Shown here piece after piece: positions 1-5,927 of a stretch of 7,175 nucleotides of DNA. This DNA is from an uncultured Porphyromonadaceae bacterium (GTDB lineage: Bacteria; Bacteroidota; Bacteroidia; Bacteroidales; Muribaculaceae). Numbering within the stretch: the first letter of the stretch is position 1; each line of letters starts with the position of its first letter. The stretch lies in contig CABUTY010000061.1 in the NCBI GenBank assembly GCA_902494595.1, forward strand, positions 1-7,175, given 5' to 3'. The position numbers were made by a program, and so were the translations under genes. The notes under the pieces are model-generated. The model saw only the letters and a program-made list of their open reading frames with translations. It searched no databases and was not told where the DNA came from.

Positions 1-1
1 C

Positions 2-1069
2 GGATATATCAAGCGTACTCCCCTGTCGGAGTTCCGGGCACAGCACCGCGGAGGCGTGGGTGCCAAAGGAAGTTCCACTCGTGACGAGGATTTCATAGAA
101 TATATCTACCCGGCCACCAACCACAATCATATACTCTTCTTTACGGAGCGTGGCCGCTGTTACTGGCTCAAGGTCTACGAGATTCCCGAAGGCGCCAAGA
201 ATTCCAAAGGACGCGCCATACAGAATCTGCTGCAGCTGGAGCCAGACGACCGTGTGAACGCTTTCATAAGGGTTAAGGGCCTGACCGACCCGGCCTACAA
301 CACTACCCATAACCTGGTGTTTGCCACCAAGAAGGGAGTGATCAAGAAGACATCGCTTTCCGCCTACTCTCGGCCGCGCAGTGCCGGTGTCAACGCCATA
401 ATAATCCATGACGACGATGAGGTGATAGGCGTACGGCTCACCGATGGCAACTCGGGCATTATACTCGCCAACAAGAATGGCCGCGCCATACGTTTCGAGG
501 AATCGAAGGTGCGCGCCATGGGCAGAGTATCGGCCGGTGTACGTGGCATGACCCTTGACAACGACAGCGACGAGGTAATCGGCATGATTACGCTTACCGG
601 CGGCGAGGACGAGACTGTGATGGTGGTTTCTGAAAACGGTTACGGAAAACGCTCCGCAATAGCAGACTATCCAGTTACCAACCGAGGCGGAAAGGGTGTG
701 AAGACACTGCAGATCACAGACAAGACCGGCAGTCTTGTGGCCATAAAGAATGTCAACGACCTCAACGACCTGATGATTATAAATCAGAGCGGTGTGGCTC
801 TACGTCTCCCAGTCAGGGATATAAGGGTTATGGGCCGTGCCACACAGGGTGTAAAGCTAATAGACCTCGGCAAGCGTGGCGATGTAATTGCTTCCGTATG
901 CAAGGTGGATTCCAACCCCGAGGAGGAAGTGGAGATGGAACTCGAGGAGCAGCACGAGCACAACATGGCTGAAAGGGCTGCCAAAGATGTCGAGAGGCAG
1001 TTTGAACAACTTGAAAATGATTCCGTTAACACTGTAGACGATACGGAACAGACAGAAATCAATAACTAA
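2..1069 (+). CDS. gyrA: DNA gyrase subunit A, C-terminal part (5' end outside window)
   Basis: The reading frame is open from base 2 and encodes 355 residues before TAA, so the catalytic N-terminal domain lies upstream of the window. What remains is the GyrA C-terminal beta-pinwheel, which wraps DNA so that the A2B2 gyrase can introduce negative supercoils using ATP. It opens with GYIKRTPLSEFRAQ and a GyrA box reading QHRGGVG (the usual form is QRRGG[KR]G). Repeating blade motifs follow: ILFFTERGRCYWLKVYEIPE, GVIKKTSLSAYSR, GRAIRFEESKVRAMGR, NGYGKRSAIADYP, and GVALRLPVRDIRVMGRATQGV. The GyrA box, the six-blade pattern and the acidic extension favour GyrA over ParC. After the last blade, about 50 residues form a Glu/Asp-rich, probably helical tail (EEEVEMELEEQ onward), resembling in charge the regulatory acidic tail of other gyrases. 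The next gene follows after 13 nt, suggesting co-transcription. Confidence 0.96.
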   Translation, partial: GYIKRTPLSEFRAQHRGGVGAKGSSTRDEDFIEYIYPATNHNHILFFTERGRCYWLKVYEIPEGAKNSKGRAIQNLLQLEPDDRVNAFIRVKGLTDPAYNTTHNLVFATKKGVIKKTSLSAYSRPRSAGVNAIIIHDDDEVIGVRLTDGNSGIILANKNGRAIRFEESKVRAMGRVSAGVRGMTLDNDSDEVIGMITLTGGEDETVMVVSENGYGKRSAIADYPVTNRGGKGVKTLQITDKTGSLVAIKNVNDLNDLMIINQSGVALRLPVRDIRVMGRATQGVKLIDLGKRGDVIASVCKVDSNPEEEVEMELEEQHEHNMAERAAKDVERQFEQLENDSVNTVDDTEQTEINN

Positions 1070-1082
1070 AAAATATAACGCT

Positions 1083-2288
1083 ATGAAAAGAATTCTGACG
1101 CTGGCCCTGTGCGCTACGGTAGCGGGCGGGATGTTCGCCCAGAAGGCAGTCGTGGATCAGGCTGCGAAGCTCAAGGGTAAAGCTGATAAGATCGCCGAGG
1201 CACGTTCTCTTATAGAACAGGCTTCCAAAAACCCGGAGACGGCCAACGATGTACGCACCTACTATGTTGGCGGCAAGAATGAGTTTGACCTCTACGACAA
1301 TGCCCGCACCAAGCAGATGATAAATCCGCAGGACAAGAGCATTGACCCCATGGCCATGGCTGAGCAGCTCATCAACGGATACAATATGTATGTGCGTGCC
1401 CTCCCCCTGGATTCCGTGCCTGATGAAAAAGGCAAAATCAAGGCCAAACACTCCAAGGAAATCATCGCAGCATTCAACAATCACTTCAACGACTTCTTCA
1501 ATGCCGGCGGCACTTTCTACAATGCCAAGAAGTTCTATCCCGAGGCTTACCAGGCATTTATGATTTACGGCATGATGCCCCAGCAGCCCTATGCCGCTAA
1601 GGTCGTGAAGGAAGTGCCCGACTCTGTGATCAACACGGCATTCTTCAACGCCGGTCTGTCGGCATACGCAGGTAATGCTCTCCCTGAAGCTGCCAACGCT
1701 TTCAAACAGGGTCGTCTCAACAATTCCGACAATCCTCAGAATTACATCTATGAGCTGGCTTGCTGGCAATATATGGTAAACAATGACTCCACCATCGAGA
1801 ACCAGGCCAAGAAGGAAATCGAGGAAATAGCTCTCGCAGGCTTCAAGAAGTTCGGTACAGAGCCGATGATATTCGTCAACAACATCGTCAACTCTTACAT
1901 TCTTGAGAACCGTGCGCAGGAAGCTCTCAACCTCGTAGAGGGACAGCTGAAGAACGAGCCGGAAAACGCCGCGCTTTACGGTCTGCTCGGTTATATTTAC
2001 GACCGTATGGACAATGATGAGCAGTCGATCGCCAACTACATGAAGGCTACATCTTTCGCCAACACAGATTACGAGACTCTCAAGAATGCTGCTAAGAAGC
2101 TCCTCAAGACCGGTACTGAAAAACTCAATGCCACCGAGGATCGCGCAGCTCGTCAGGCTCTCAAGGACCAATACTTCGTGCCCGCTAAAGAAATCACTGA
2201 CCGTGCAAAGCAAATCAAGGCCGATGATTCTGACCTCAACTACATCATCGACAATATAGATTACGCCATTACAACCTATTTCAAGTAA
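1083..2288 (+). CDS. Exported tetratricopeptide-repeat protein downstream of gyrA
   Basis: This 401-residue protein begins with a clear signal peptide: MKR, a hydrophobic stretch ILTLALCATVAGG, and a likely signal-peptidase I site after MFA (A19|Q20). There is no lipobox cysteine at the cleavage site, so it should be periplasmic and soluble or loosely attached. The rest is mostly helical, with degenerate TPR units at about residues 141-174, 186-218, 261-294 and 295-328; the clearest is AALYGLLGYIYDRMDNDEQS. TPR proteins act as scaffolds, so no enzymatic role is assigned. From memory, a TPR protein directly after gyrA is a conserved arrangement in Bacteroides. The 13-nt A-rich gap to gyrA has no Shine-Dalgarno sequence, which is normal for this phylum. 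ATG at 1083 is the only start that gives the complete signal peptide. The gene ends just before a strong hairpin terminator. The TPR call is firm; its partner is unknown. Confidence 0.9.
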   Translation: MKRILTLALCATVAGGMFAQKAVVDQAAKLKGKADKIAEARSLIEQASKNPETANDVRTYYVGGKNEFDLYDNARTKQMINPQDKSIDPMAMAEQLINGYNMYVRALPLDSVPDEKGKIKAKHSKEIIAAFNNHFNDFFNAGGTFYNAKKFYPEAYQAFMIYGMMPQQPYAAKVVKEVPDSVINTAFFNAGLSAYAGNALPEAANAFKQGRLNNSDNPQNYIYELACWQYMVNNDSTIENQAKKEIEEIALAGFKKFGTEPMIFVNNIVNSYILENRAQEALNLVEGQLKNEPENAALYGLLGYIYDRMDNDEQSIANYMKATSFANTDYETLKNAAKKLLKTGTEKLNATEDRAARQALKDQYFVPAKEITDRAKQIKADDSDLNYIIDNIDYAITTYFK

Positions 2289-2305
2289 GAAAGACTGAAA
2301 CGAAT

Positions 2306-2343
2306 CCAATAAAAAAGACCGGGAAACCGGTCTTTTTTATTGG
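2306..2343. terminator. Bidirectional intrinsic terminator between convergent operons
   Basis: A perfect inverted repeat has two 17-bp arms (2306-2322 and 2327-2343) and a 4-nt GAAA loop. The stem contains the GC core GACCGG, flanked by A6 on the left and T6 on the right, so each strand ends in a U tract after the GC core. It lies 17 nt after the TPR stop codon (+) and 30 nt after the OmpA-like stop codon (-). Both convergent operons can therefore use it. Confidence 0.93.
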
Positions 2344-2373
2344 TGGAACTGTAATAATCGGAATGTTTGGGAA

Positions 2374-3063
2374 TCAAAAAACAATACGTCCTTTTTTTGC
2401 CTGCTCAAGCATCTTTTTGCCTGGCATGAGGTAAATCTCCAGACGCCGGTTGCGTGCCCGGTTGTTCATGGTGTTGTTTTCAACCAGCGGCATATCGTCG
2501 CTGTAGGCATAAGGGAAGAGATAAGTGGTGTTGACATTCTGATTCTCGAACCAGTCGAAGATGGCCGTGGAACGTTCCTCGGTGATTTTGTCGCGATATG
2601 CGCCGGAGCCGGTGTTGTCGGTATGCATCACCATCAGCACCCTGTACATGTCGGAATCTTTGAGATAACGCTTGATAGGATTCAGCAGGGCGGCAGCCTC
2701 CGGACGCAACACCGTGTCGTTGGGGAGGAAAAGCTTCGATGCCGGGATAGTCACCAACAGTACCTCCTTGTTGCGGTAAGTCTCTACAGTGCACCCGTTT
2801 TTCTGCATGTTGTATTCCCTGTTGTACAGTCGGTTTCTTCCCTCTTTTTCCTGGAACCTTCTTATCAGATCGGCACTTTTTTTATCGAGCTCCACAGAAT
2901 TGAGCATCTCGATAAAGTCCATCTCGTCGAGCGATTCCATGCGCTGCGGTGTCTCGGCAACATTCTGCCTCTGGCCATAAGCCGCGACGGGAGTCTGGCT
3001 CCATATCATCAGCGTGCCGCCCAGTACTATTCCGCTAATAAATGTCCTCGACAGTTTTCTCAT
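2374..3063 (-). CDS. Secreted OmpA-like peptidoglycan-binding protein
   Basis: From the ATG at 3063 the product has 229 residues. Residues 1-28 form a signal peptide (MRKLSRTF, hydrophobic ISGIVLGGTLMIW, probable cleavage after PVAA). A Glu/Arg-rich helical linker (about 40-85) follows, then an OmpA C-terminal-like domain (about 105-215). In that domain HTDNTGS places Asp149, and TEER places Arg164. This 15-residue spacing equals that of D271 and R286, the pair that binds diaminopimelate in Acinetobacter baumannii OmpA. The family's closing motif is present as NRARNRRLEIYLMP (201-214). There is no beta-barrel and no lipobox, so it is probably a free periplasmic protein that docks on the cell wall. 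It is the last gene of the murA operon and overlaps the preceding gene by 29 nt. An in-frame TTG at 3069 would add two residues, but ATG gives a normal signal peptide. The exact role is unknown. Confidence 0.88.
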   Translation of the reverse strand: MRKLSRTFISGIVLGGTLMIWSQTPVAAYGQRQNVAETPQRMESLDEMDFIEMLNSVELDKKSADLIRRFQEKEGRNRLYNREYNMQKNGCTVETYRNKEVLLVTIPASKLFLPNDTVLRPEAAALLNPIKRYLKDSDMYRVLMVMHTDNTGSGAYRDKITEERSTAIFDWFENQNVNTTYLFPYAYSDDMPLVENNTMNNRARNRRLEIYLMPGKKMLEQAKKGRIVF

Positions 3064-3355
3064 ACTCAATCTCTCCTTTCACAATGAGTCCGACATCTTT
3101 CGTGTCGAGCATGTATTCCTTATCTTTCGATAGTTGCTTCTTCACATAGGCGGTAAGCTCGTCAAGATTATGTTCCTCCTCCTCGGTCACTTCAGAATCA
3201 AGGTTTAGGAATCCTTTCTTGTCATACCATTCCCATATTATATCTATTATATAGAGTATGTCATCATCGGCATACTGCATGTTGACGTTGTCGGGCAATG
3301 TGCCGCGTATGAAACGGATGGCATTTTCTTCGTCGTAATGAAGTGTCTCGCTCAT
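3035..3355 (-). CDS. Small acidic conserved hypothetical protein
   Basis: The product has 106 residues and I cannot assign it a function. It is strongly acidic, with runs such as YADDD and TEEEEHNLDEL, has no signal peptide or membrane segment, and is probably a small helical cytoplasmic protein. Recognisable blocks are HYDEENAIRFIRGTLP near the N terminus, DDDILYIIDIIWEWYDKKGF in the middle, and DVGLIVKGEIEYEKT near the C terminus. From memory, similar small proteins occur in other Bacteroidales, but I cannot name a domain. It is very likely a real gene. Its ATG overlaps the rimM stop codon in an ATGA junction (3352-3355), its frame fills the space between rimM and the OmpA-like gene, and its end overlaps that next gene by 29 nt. 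Tight overlaps on both sides suggest translational coupling within the murA operon. Confidence 0.8.
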   Translation of the reverse strand: MSETLHYDEENAIRFIRGTLPDNVNMQYADDDILYIIDIIWEWYDKKGFLNLDSEVTEEEEHNLDELTAYVKKQLSKDKEYMLDTKDVGLIVKGEIEYEKTVEDIY

Positions 3356-3894
3356 GGCTTCTTCTCGTTTAGCTGGACCAACCCTTCGGGGAGGTCCATG
3401 ATTATTGTTTCATCATCATCGTTTATTTCCCTGATGAAATCCTCGTTGTAAGGGATGTAGACCTCTCCAGAAGGCGTGTCTACAGTCATGAGAGTGTTCA
3501 TCGTTGAATCATCGATGTATCTAATCTCGCCAATCAGACCATGGTGGATGTCGGTCACCGCATATCCTATAAGGTCGCTGTCGAACACCACCTCCTCTTC
3601 TGGCGAATCGAAATAGCCGAGCAAATCCTTGCGCATGCCGTAAATCGTCTTGTTGACGAGTTCGGAAGCCTGCTCCACATCGTCGATACCTTTGAGCTTC
3701 ACAAGAAAAGAAGTTTTTCCTTTGGGTCGCACCCCTTCGGCATAGAACGGCACATATATGCCGTCGATATCAACAACAAGAGCATGTTGGTCCGCATAGT
3801 CAGGCTCAATGTCCAGAATGGCGTTAAGCTCTCCCTTCAGTGCATGCGTCTTCTGGAATTTACCTATCTCTATAATATCCTGCTCGGTAATCAT
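3352..3894 (-). CDS. rimM: Ribosome maturation factor RimM
   Basis: RimM binds ribosomal protein S19 and assists 30S subunit head assembly and 16S rRNA processing in the cytoplasm. The 180-residue length is usual for the family. The N-terminal RimM barrel (about 8-95) opens with IGKFQKTHALKGELNA, matching the family signature G-x-I-x-K-x-H-G-x-x-G-E; here Ala replaces the usual Gly after His. A PRC-barrel domain follows (about 103-175), with DLIGYAV, GLIGEIRYID, VYIPYNEDFIREI and the closing MDLPEGLVQL, which corresponds to the typical I-x-[VM]-D-[LP]-PEGL ending. The start codon overlaps the murA stop in an ATGA junction (3891-3894), and the stop overlaps the next gene's start the same way. 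Translational coupling is likely. RimM next to murA is, from memory, a usual Bacteroidales arrangement, unlike the rpsP-rimM-trmD-rplS order of Proteobacteria. Confidence 0.95.
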   Translation of the reverse strand: MITEQDIIEIGKFQKTHALKGELNAILDIEPDYADQHALVVDIDGIYVPFYAEGVRPKGKTSFLVKLKGIDDVEQASELVNKTIYGMRKDLLGYFDSPEEEVVFDSDLIGYAVTDIHHGLIGEIRYIDDSTMNTLMTVDTPSGEVYIPYNEDFIREINDDDETIIMDLPEGLVQLNEKKP

Positions 3895-5204
3895 TCTTCT
3901 ATTCTAATGATTTTGGCACCGAGTTTGTTGAGTCGGCGGTCGATATTGGCATATCCGCGGTCAATCTGGTTTATGTTCTGTATGCGGCTTGTGCCCTTTG
4001 CTCCCATGGCGGCAATCAGCATGGCGATACCGGCGCGGATATCCGGCGACACCATGTCGGTAGCTTTCAGACAATGGAATTTGCCTGCGCCTATCACCAC
4101 GGCCCTGTGGGGGTCGCAGAGAATGATGCGAGCTCCCATATCCAGCAATTTGTCGACAAAGAAAAGACGGCTCTCGAACATCTTCTGATGAATCAGAACG
4201 CTCCCCTTGGCCTGGGTGGCAACCACGAGCATGATGCTTATGAGGTCGGGCGACAGTCCAGGCCACGGCGCATCCGCTATCGTCATGATGGAGCCGTCGA
4301 GAAACTGGTCTATTTCATATATCTCCTGTTGGTTCACGCGTATGTTGTCGCCCTCGATCTGGAGGTTCACCCCAAGACGCCGGAAAGCCTCTGTGGTCAT
4401 TCCAAGGTCGCGGATGCCCACATCCTTCAGCAGCAGGTTCGAGCCGGTCATGGCTGCCATCCCTATGAAGCTGCCGGCCTCTATCATGTCTGGAAGCAAG
4501 GTATGGCTTGTGCCGTGCAGTTCCTCAACTCCTTCGATAGTAAGCAGATTAGAGCCTATACCGCTGATTCGGGCTCCCATATTGTTGAGCATACGGCAGA
4601 GCTGCTGTATATAAGGCTCGCAAGCCGCATTGTAGATTACGGTGGTCCCTTTGGCCTTGACAGCCGCCATCACAATATTGGCGGTACCTGTCACCGACGC
4701 CTCGTCAAGAAGCATATAGTCACCTTTGAGCCCGTCGGGAGCCTCTACAAGATAGGTATGCCGCTCGGAATCATAATTCACTCTTGCTCCCAGCTTGGCA
4801 AAGCCTATGAAATGGGTATCCATGCGGCGGCGTCCTATCTTGTCGCCGCCTGGCTTGGGAAGCAATGCATATCCGAAACGCGACAGCAACGGCCCCATCA
4901 CCATCACTGACCCGCGAAGACTCTCCGCCTTCTTTCGGTATTGCTCGCTCTCCAGATACTCCGGGTTAATGCTGTCGGCCTGAAACTCACATTCCGTGGG
5001 CGTGATATATCTTACCTTCACACCCATGTCGGCGAGCAACGCTATGAGATTGCGCACGTCGGAAATCTCCGGCAGATTGCCTATCACCACCTTGTCGGAG
5101 GTGAGCAATGTGGCGCATATCACTTCCAGAGCCTCGTTCTTGGCTCCGTTGATCTTTATCTCGCCTTGTAGTGAGTGCCCTCCCTCTACTATGAAACTGC
5201 TCAT
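3891..5204 (-). CDS. murA: UDP-N-acetylglucosamine 1-carboxyvinyltransferase MurA
   Basis: MurA transfers enolpyruvate from PEP to UDP-GlcNAc, the first committed step of peptidoglycan synthesis in the cytoplasm. The 437-residue protein shows the EPSP-synthase fold signatures: INGAKNEAL with Lys22 and Asn23 at the E. coli positions, RGSVMVMGPLLSRFG (97-111), the active-site loop KPGGDKIGRRRMDTH, WPGLSPD with Asp320 (E. coli Asp305), PDIRAG with Arg390 (Arg371), and IDRGY with Arg416 (Arg397). The loop residue that is Cys115 in E. coli is Asp121 here. Cys-to-Asp enzymes are active but are not alkylated by fosfomycin, as known from Mycobacterium and Chlamydia MurA. ATG at 5204 gives the standard N terminus (SSFIVEGGHSLQGEI). 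An AGGGA stretch about 8 nt upstream resembles a weak ribosome binding site. The gene follows the DUF4290 gene by 12 nt and overlaps rimM by 4 nt. Confidence 0.97.
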   Translation of the reverse strand: MSSFIVEGGHSLQGEIKINGAKNEALEVICATLLTSDKVVIGNLPEISDVRNLIALLADMGVKVRYITPTECEFQADSINPEYLESEQYRKKAESLRGSVMVMGPLLSRFGYALLPKPGGDKIGRRRMDTHFIGFAKLGARVNYDSERHTYLVEAPDGLKGDYMLLDEASVTGTANIVMAAVKAKGTTVIYNAACEPYIQQLCRMLNNMGARISGIGSNLLTIEGVEELHGTSHTLLPDMIEAGSFIGMAAMTGSNLLLKDVGIRDLGMTTEAFRRLGVNLQIEGDNIRVNQQEIYEIDQFLDGSIMTIADAPWPGLSPDLISIMLVVATQAKGSVLIHQKMFESRLFFVDKLLDMGARIILCDPHRAVVIGAGKFHCLKATDMVSPDIRAGIAMLIAAMGAKGTSRIQNINQIDRGYANIDRRLNKLGAKIIRIEE

Positions 5205-5216
5205 TGGTGATTCCCT

Positions 5217-5825
5217 TTATTTTTTTCTTTTTTTCTTTGTCTGCTGGGTCTTTGTGTTCTGAGGCTCTACAAAATCCATGAGTCTGTATTCCTCCGGATT
5301 GAGCCTTATCAGCCCCCCCGAAAGCATTTCCAGGTCTCTGAGCACTTTTGCGTCGTCAACACCATCCTTATTGCTGAGCGTAAGGAGCTTCTTCATGTGG
5401 TTGGCAATCTCGGCAACGAGGTCATCCTTTTCGAGACTGTCGGGCATCGCCGCTATTACCGGCACCATCGACTCCACATAATGGCCATAATGACGAAGGG
5501 CTATCCGCTTGGCATTATAGGGTATGCGCTCCGGCTTCGGATTCATCTTCTCCTCCGTGACTACCTCGCAGGGAAAATCAACATCCAGACGGAATTCCGA
5601 CATGATGACCATCTGATCCCAGATGGTGCGCATATCGTTGTTCTCCCCTTTCATCTCCGGAAACATGTTGGCCATCACGCCTGCTATGGCATAGGCGCAC
5701 TGGTTGCGCTCTTCCCTGTCGGGTATCGATACACAGTAATCTATCAACGACTGGATTGTGCGCCCGAACTCCGGCAGCCGCAATCGCTCCGATTCCGTAT
5801 TATACGGTATTTTATATGACATCAT
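5217..5825 (-). CDS. DUF4290 domain-containing protein
   Basis: This is a 202-residue cytoplasmic protein of the DUF4290 family, which as far as I recall is confined to Bacteroidota and has no known function. Recognisable blocks are IPYNTESERLRLPEFGRTIQ (6-25), PDREERNQCAYAIAGVMANM (35-54), IWDQMVIMSEFRLDVDFP (68-85) and RIPYNAKRIALRHYGHYVE (100-118). It is mainly helical, with no signal peptide or membrane segment. The C terminus is a basic tail, QQTKKKRKK, which could contact nucleic acid or an acidic partner. It is the first gene of the murA operon, 12 nt before murA, and a phylum-type promoter lies upstream. Two adjacent ATG codons (5825 and 5822) could both start it; the choice changes the protein by one residue. 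Constant linkage with murA hints at a role tied to envelope synthesis, but this is inference only. Confidence 0.9.
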   Translation of the reverse strand: MMSYKIPYNTESERLRLPEFGRTIQSLIDYCVSIPDREERNQCAYAIAGVMANMFPEMKGENNDMRTIWDQMVIMSEFRLDVDFPCEVVTEEKMNPKPERIPYNAKRIALRHYGHYVESMVPVIAAMPDSLEKDDLVAEIANHMKKLLTLSNKDGVDDAKVLRDLEMLSGGLIRLNPEEYRLMDFVEPQNTKTQQTKKKRKK

Positions 5826-5827
5826 AT

Positions 5828-5845
5828 TGTCTAACTGTCTAACTG
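5828..5845. repeat. Tandem 8-bp repeat in the DUF4290-murA leader
   Basis: GTCTAACT occurs twice in tandem (5829-5836 and 5837-5844). Counting flanking matches, the period-8 stretch spans 5828-5845. On the coding strand it reads AGTTAGAC AGTTAGAC and lies in the short predicted 5' leader, directly upstream of the ATG at 5825. It could be chance, a slippage site, or a leader element affecting translation. Confidence 0.75.
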
Positions 5846-5855
5846 CTTAGAAATG

Positions 5856-5886
5856 CAAATTTAATAAAAATCAGCCACTTATCAAA
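5856..5886 (-). promoter_or_regulatory. Predicted Bacteroidota promoter of the DUF4290-murA-rimM operon
   Basis: On the minus strand a TTTG (-33 element, 5886-5883) is followed after 19 nt by TAAATTTG (-7 element, 5863-5856), an exact match to the Bacteroidota consensus TAnnTTTG at the usual spacing. Transcription would begin near 5850, giving a leader of about 25 nt before the DUF4290 start at 5825. The -33 element lies in the loop-proximal part of the tsaB terminator hairpin, so the two signals share sequence. The match is by eye; no start site has been mapped. Confidence 0.6.
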
Positions 5887-5898
5887 AGCGGCTGACTT
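5866..5898 (-). terminator. Intrinsic terminator after tsaB
   Basis: On the minus strand the arms 5898-5886 and 5880-5868 pair over 13 positions, including two G-U wobbles, around a 5-nt loop (5885-5881). The GTCAGCC/GGCTGAT core is followed by a run of five T (5870-5866), which partly belongs to the stem. The wobble pairs would be A-C mismatches in a plus-strand transcript, so the hairpin is suited to stopping leftward transcription from tsaB, whose stop codon is 29 nt upstream. Confidence 0.82.
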
Positions 5899-5927
5899 AC
5901 GTATGTGTTTGCTTATGCATTGTGCCT

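Noticed and set aside
1059..2309. A 416-codon open frame on the minus strand covering the whole TPR gene
   Set aside because: Its product is rich in Val, Leu, Ile and His with no recognisable domain, and it lies opposite a gene with a clear signal peptide and TPR repeats. The frame also starts within the convergent terminator. Codon bias in the sense gene explains the open antisense frame.
3064..3069. TTG as start of the OmpA-like gene
   Set aside because: The ATG six bases further in gives a complete signal peptide; the TTG adds only Met-Ser and has no supporting signal.
2623..3087. A 154-codon plus-strand frame opposite the OmpA-like gene
   Set aside because: It is a shadow of the real gene, which has a signal peptide and an OmpA-C motif.
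3541..4188. A 215-codon plus-strand frame opposite rimM and the end of murA
   Set aside because: It crosses two well-identified genes and has no promoter, ribosome binding site or domain of its own.
4074..4910. A 278-codon plus-strand frame opposite murA
   Set aside because: MurA is unmistakable on the other strand. The antisense product is His- and Tyr-rich and resembles no family.
5313..5319. A run of seven C as a possible phase-variation tract
   Set aside because: It encodes normal Gly-Gly codons in a conserved part of the DUF4290 protein, the frame is intact, and seven bases is short for a phase-variable tract.
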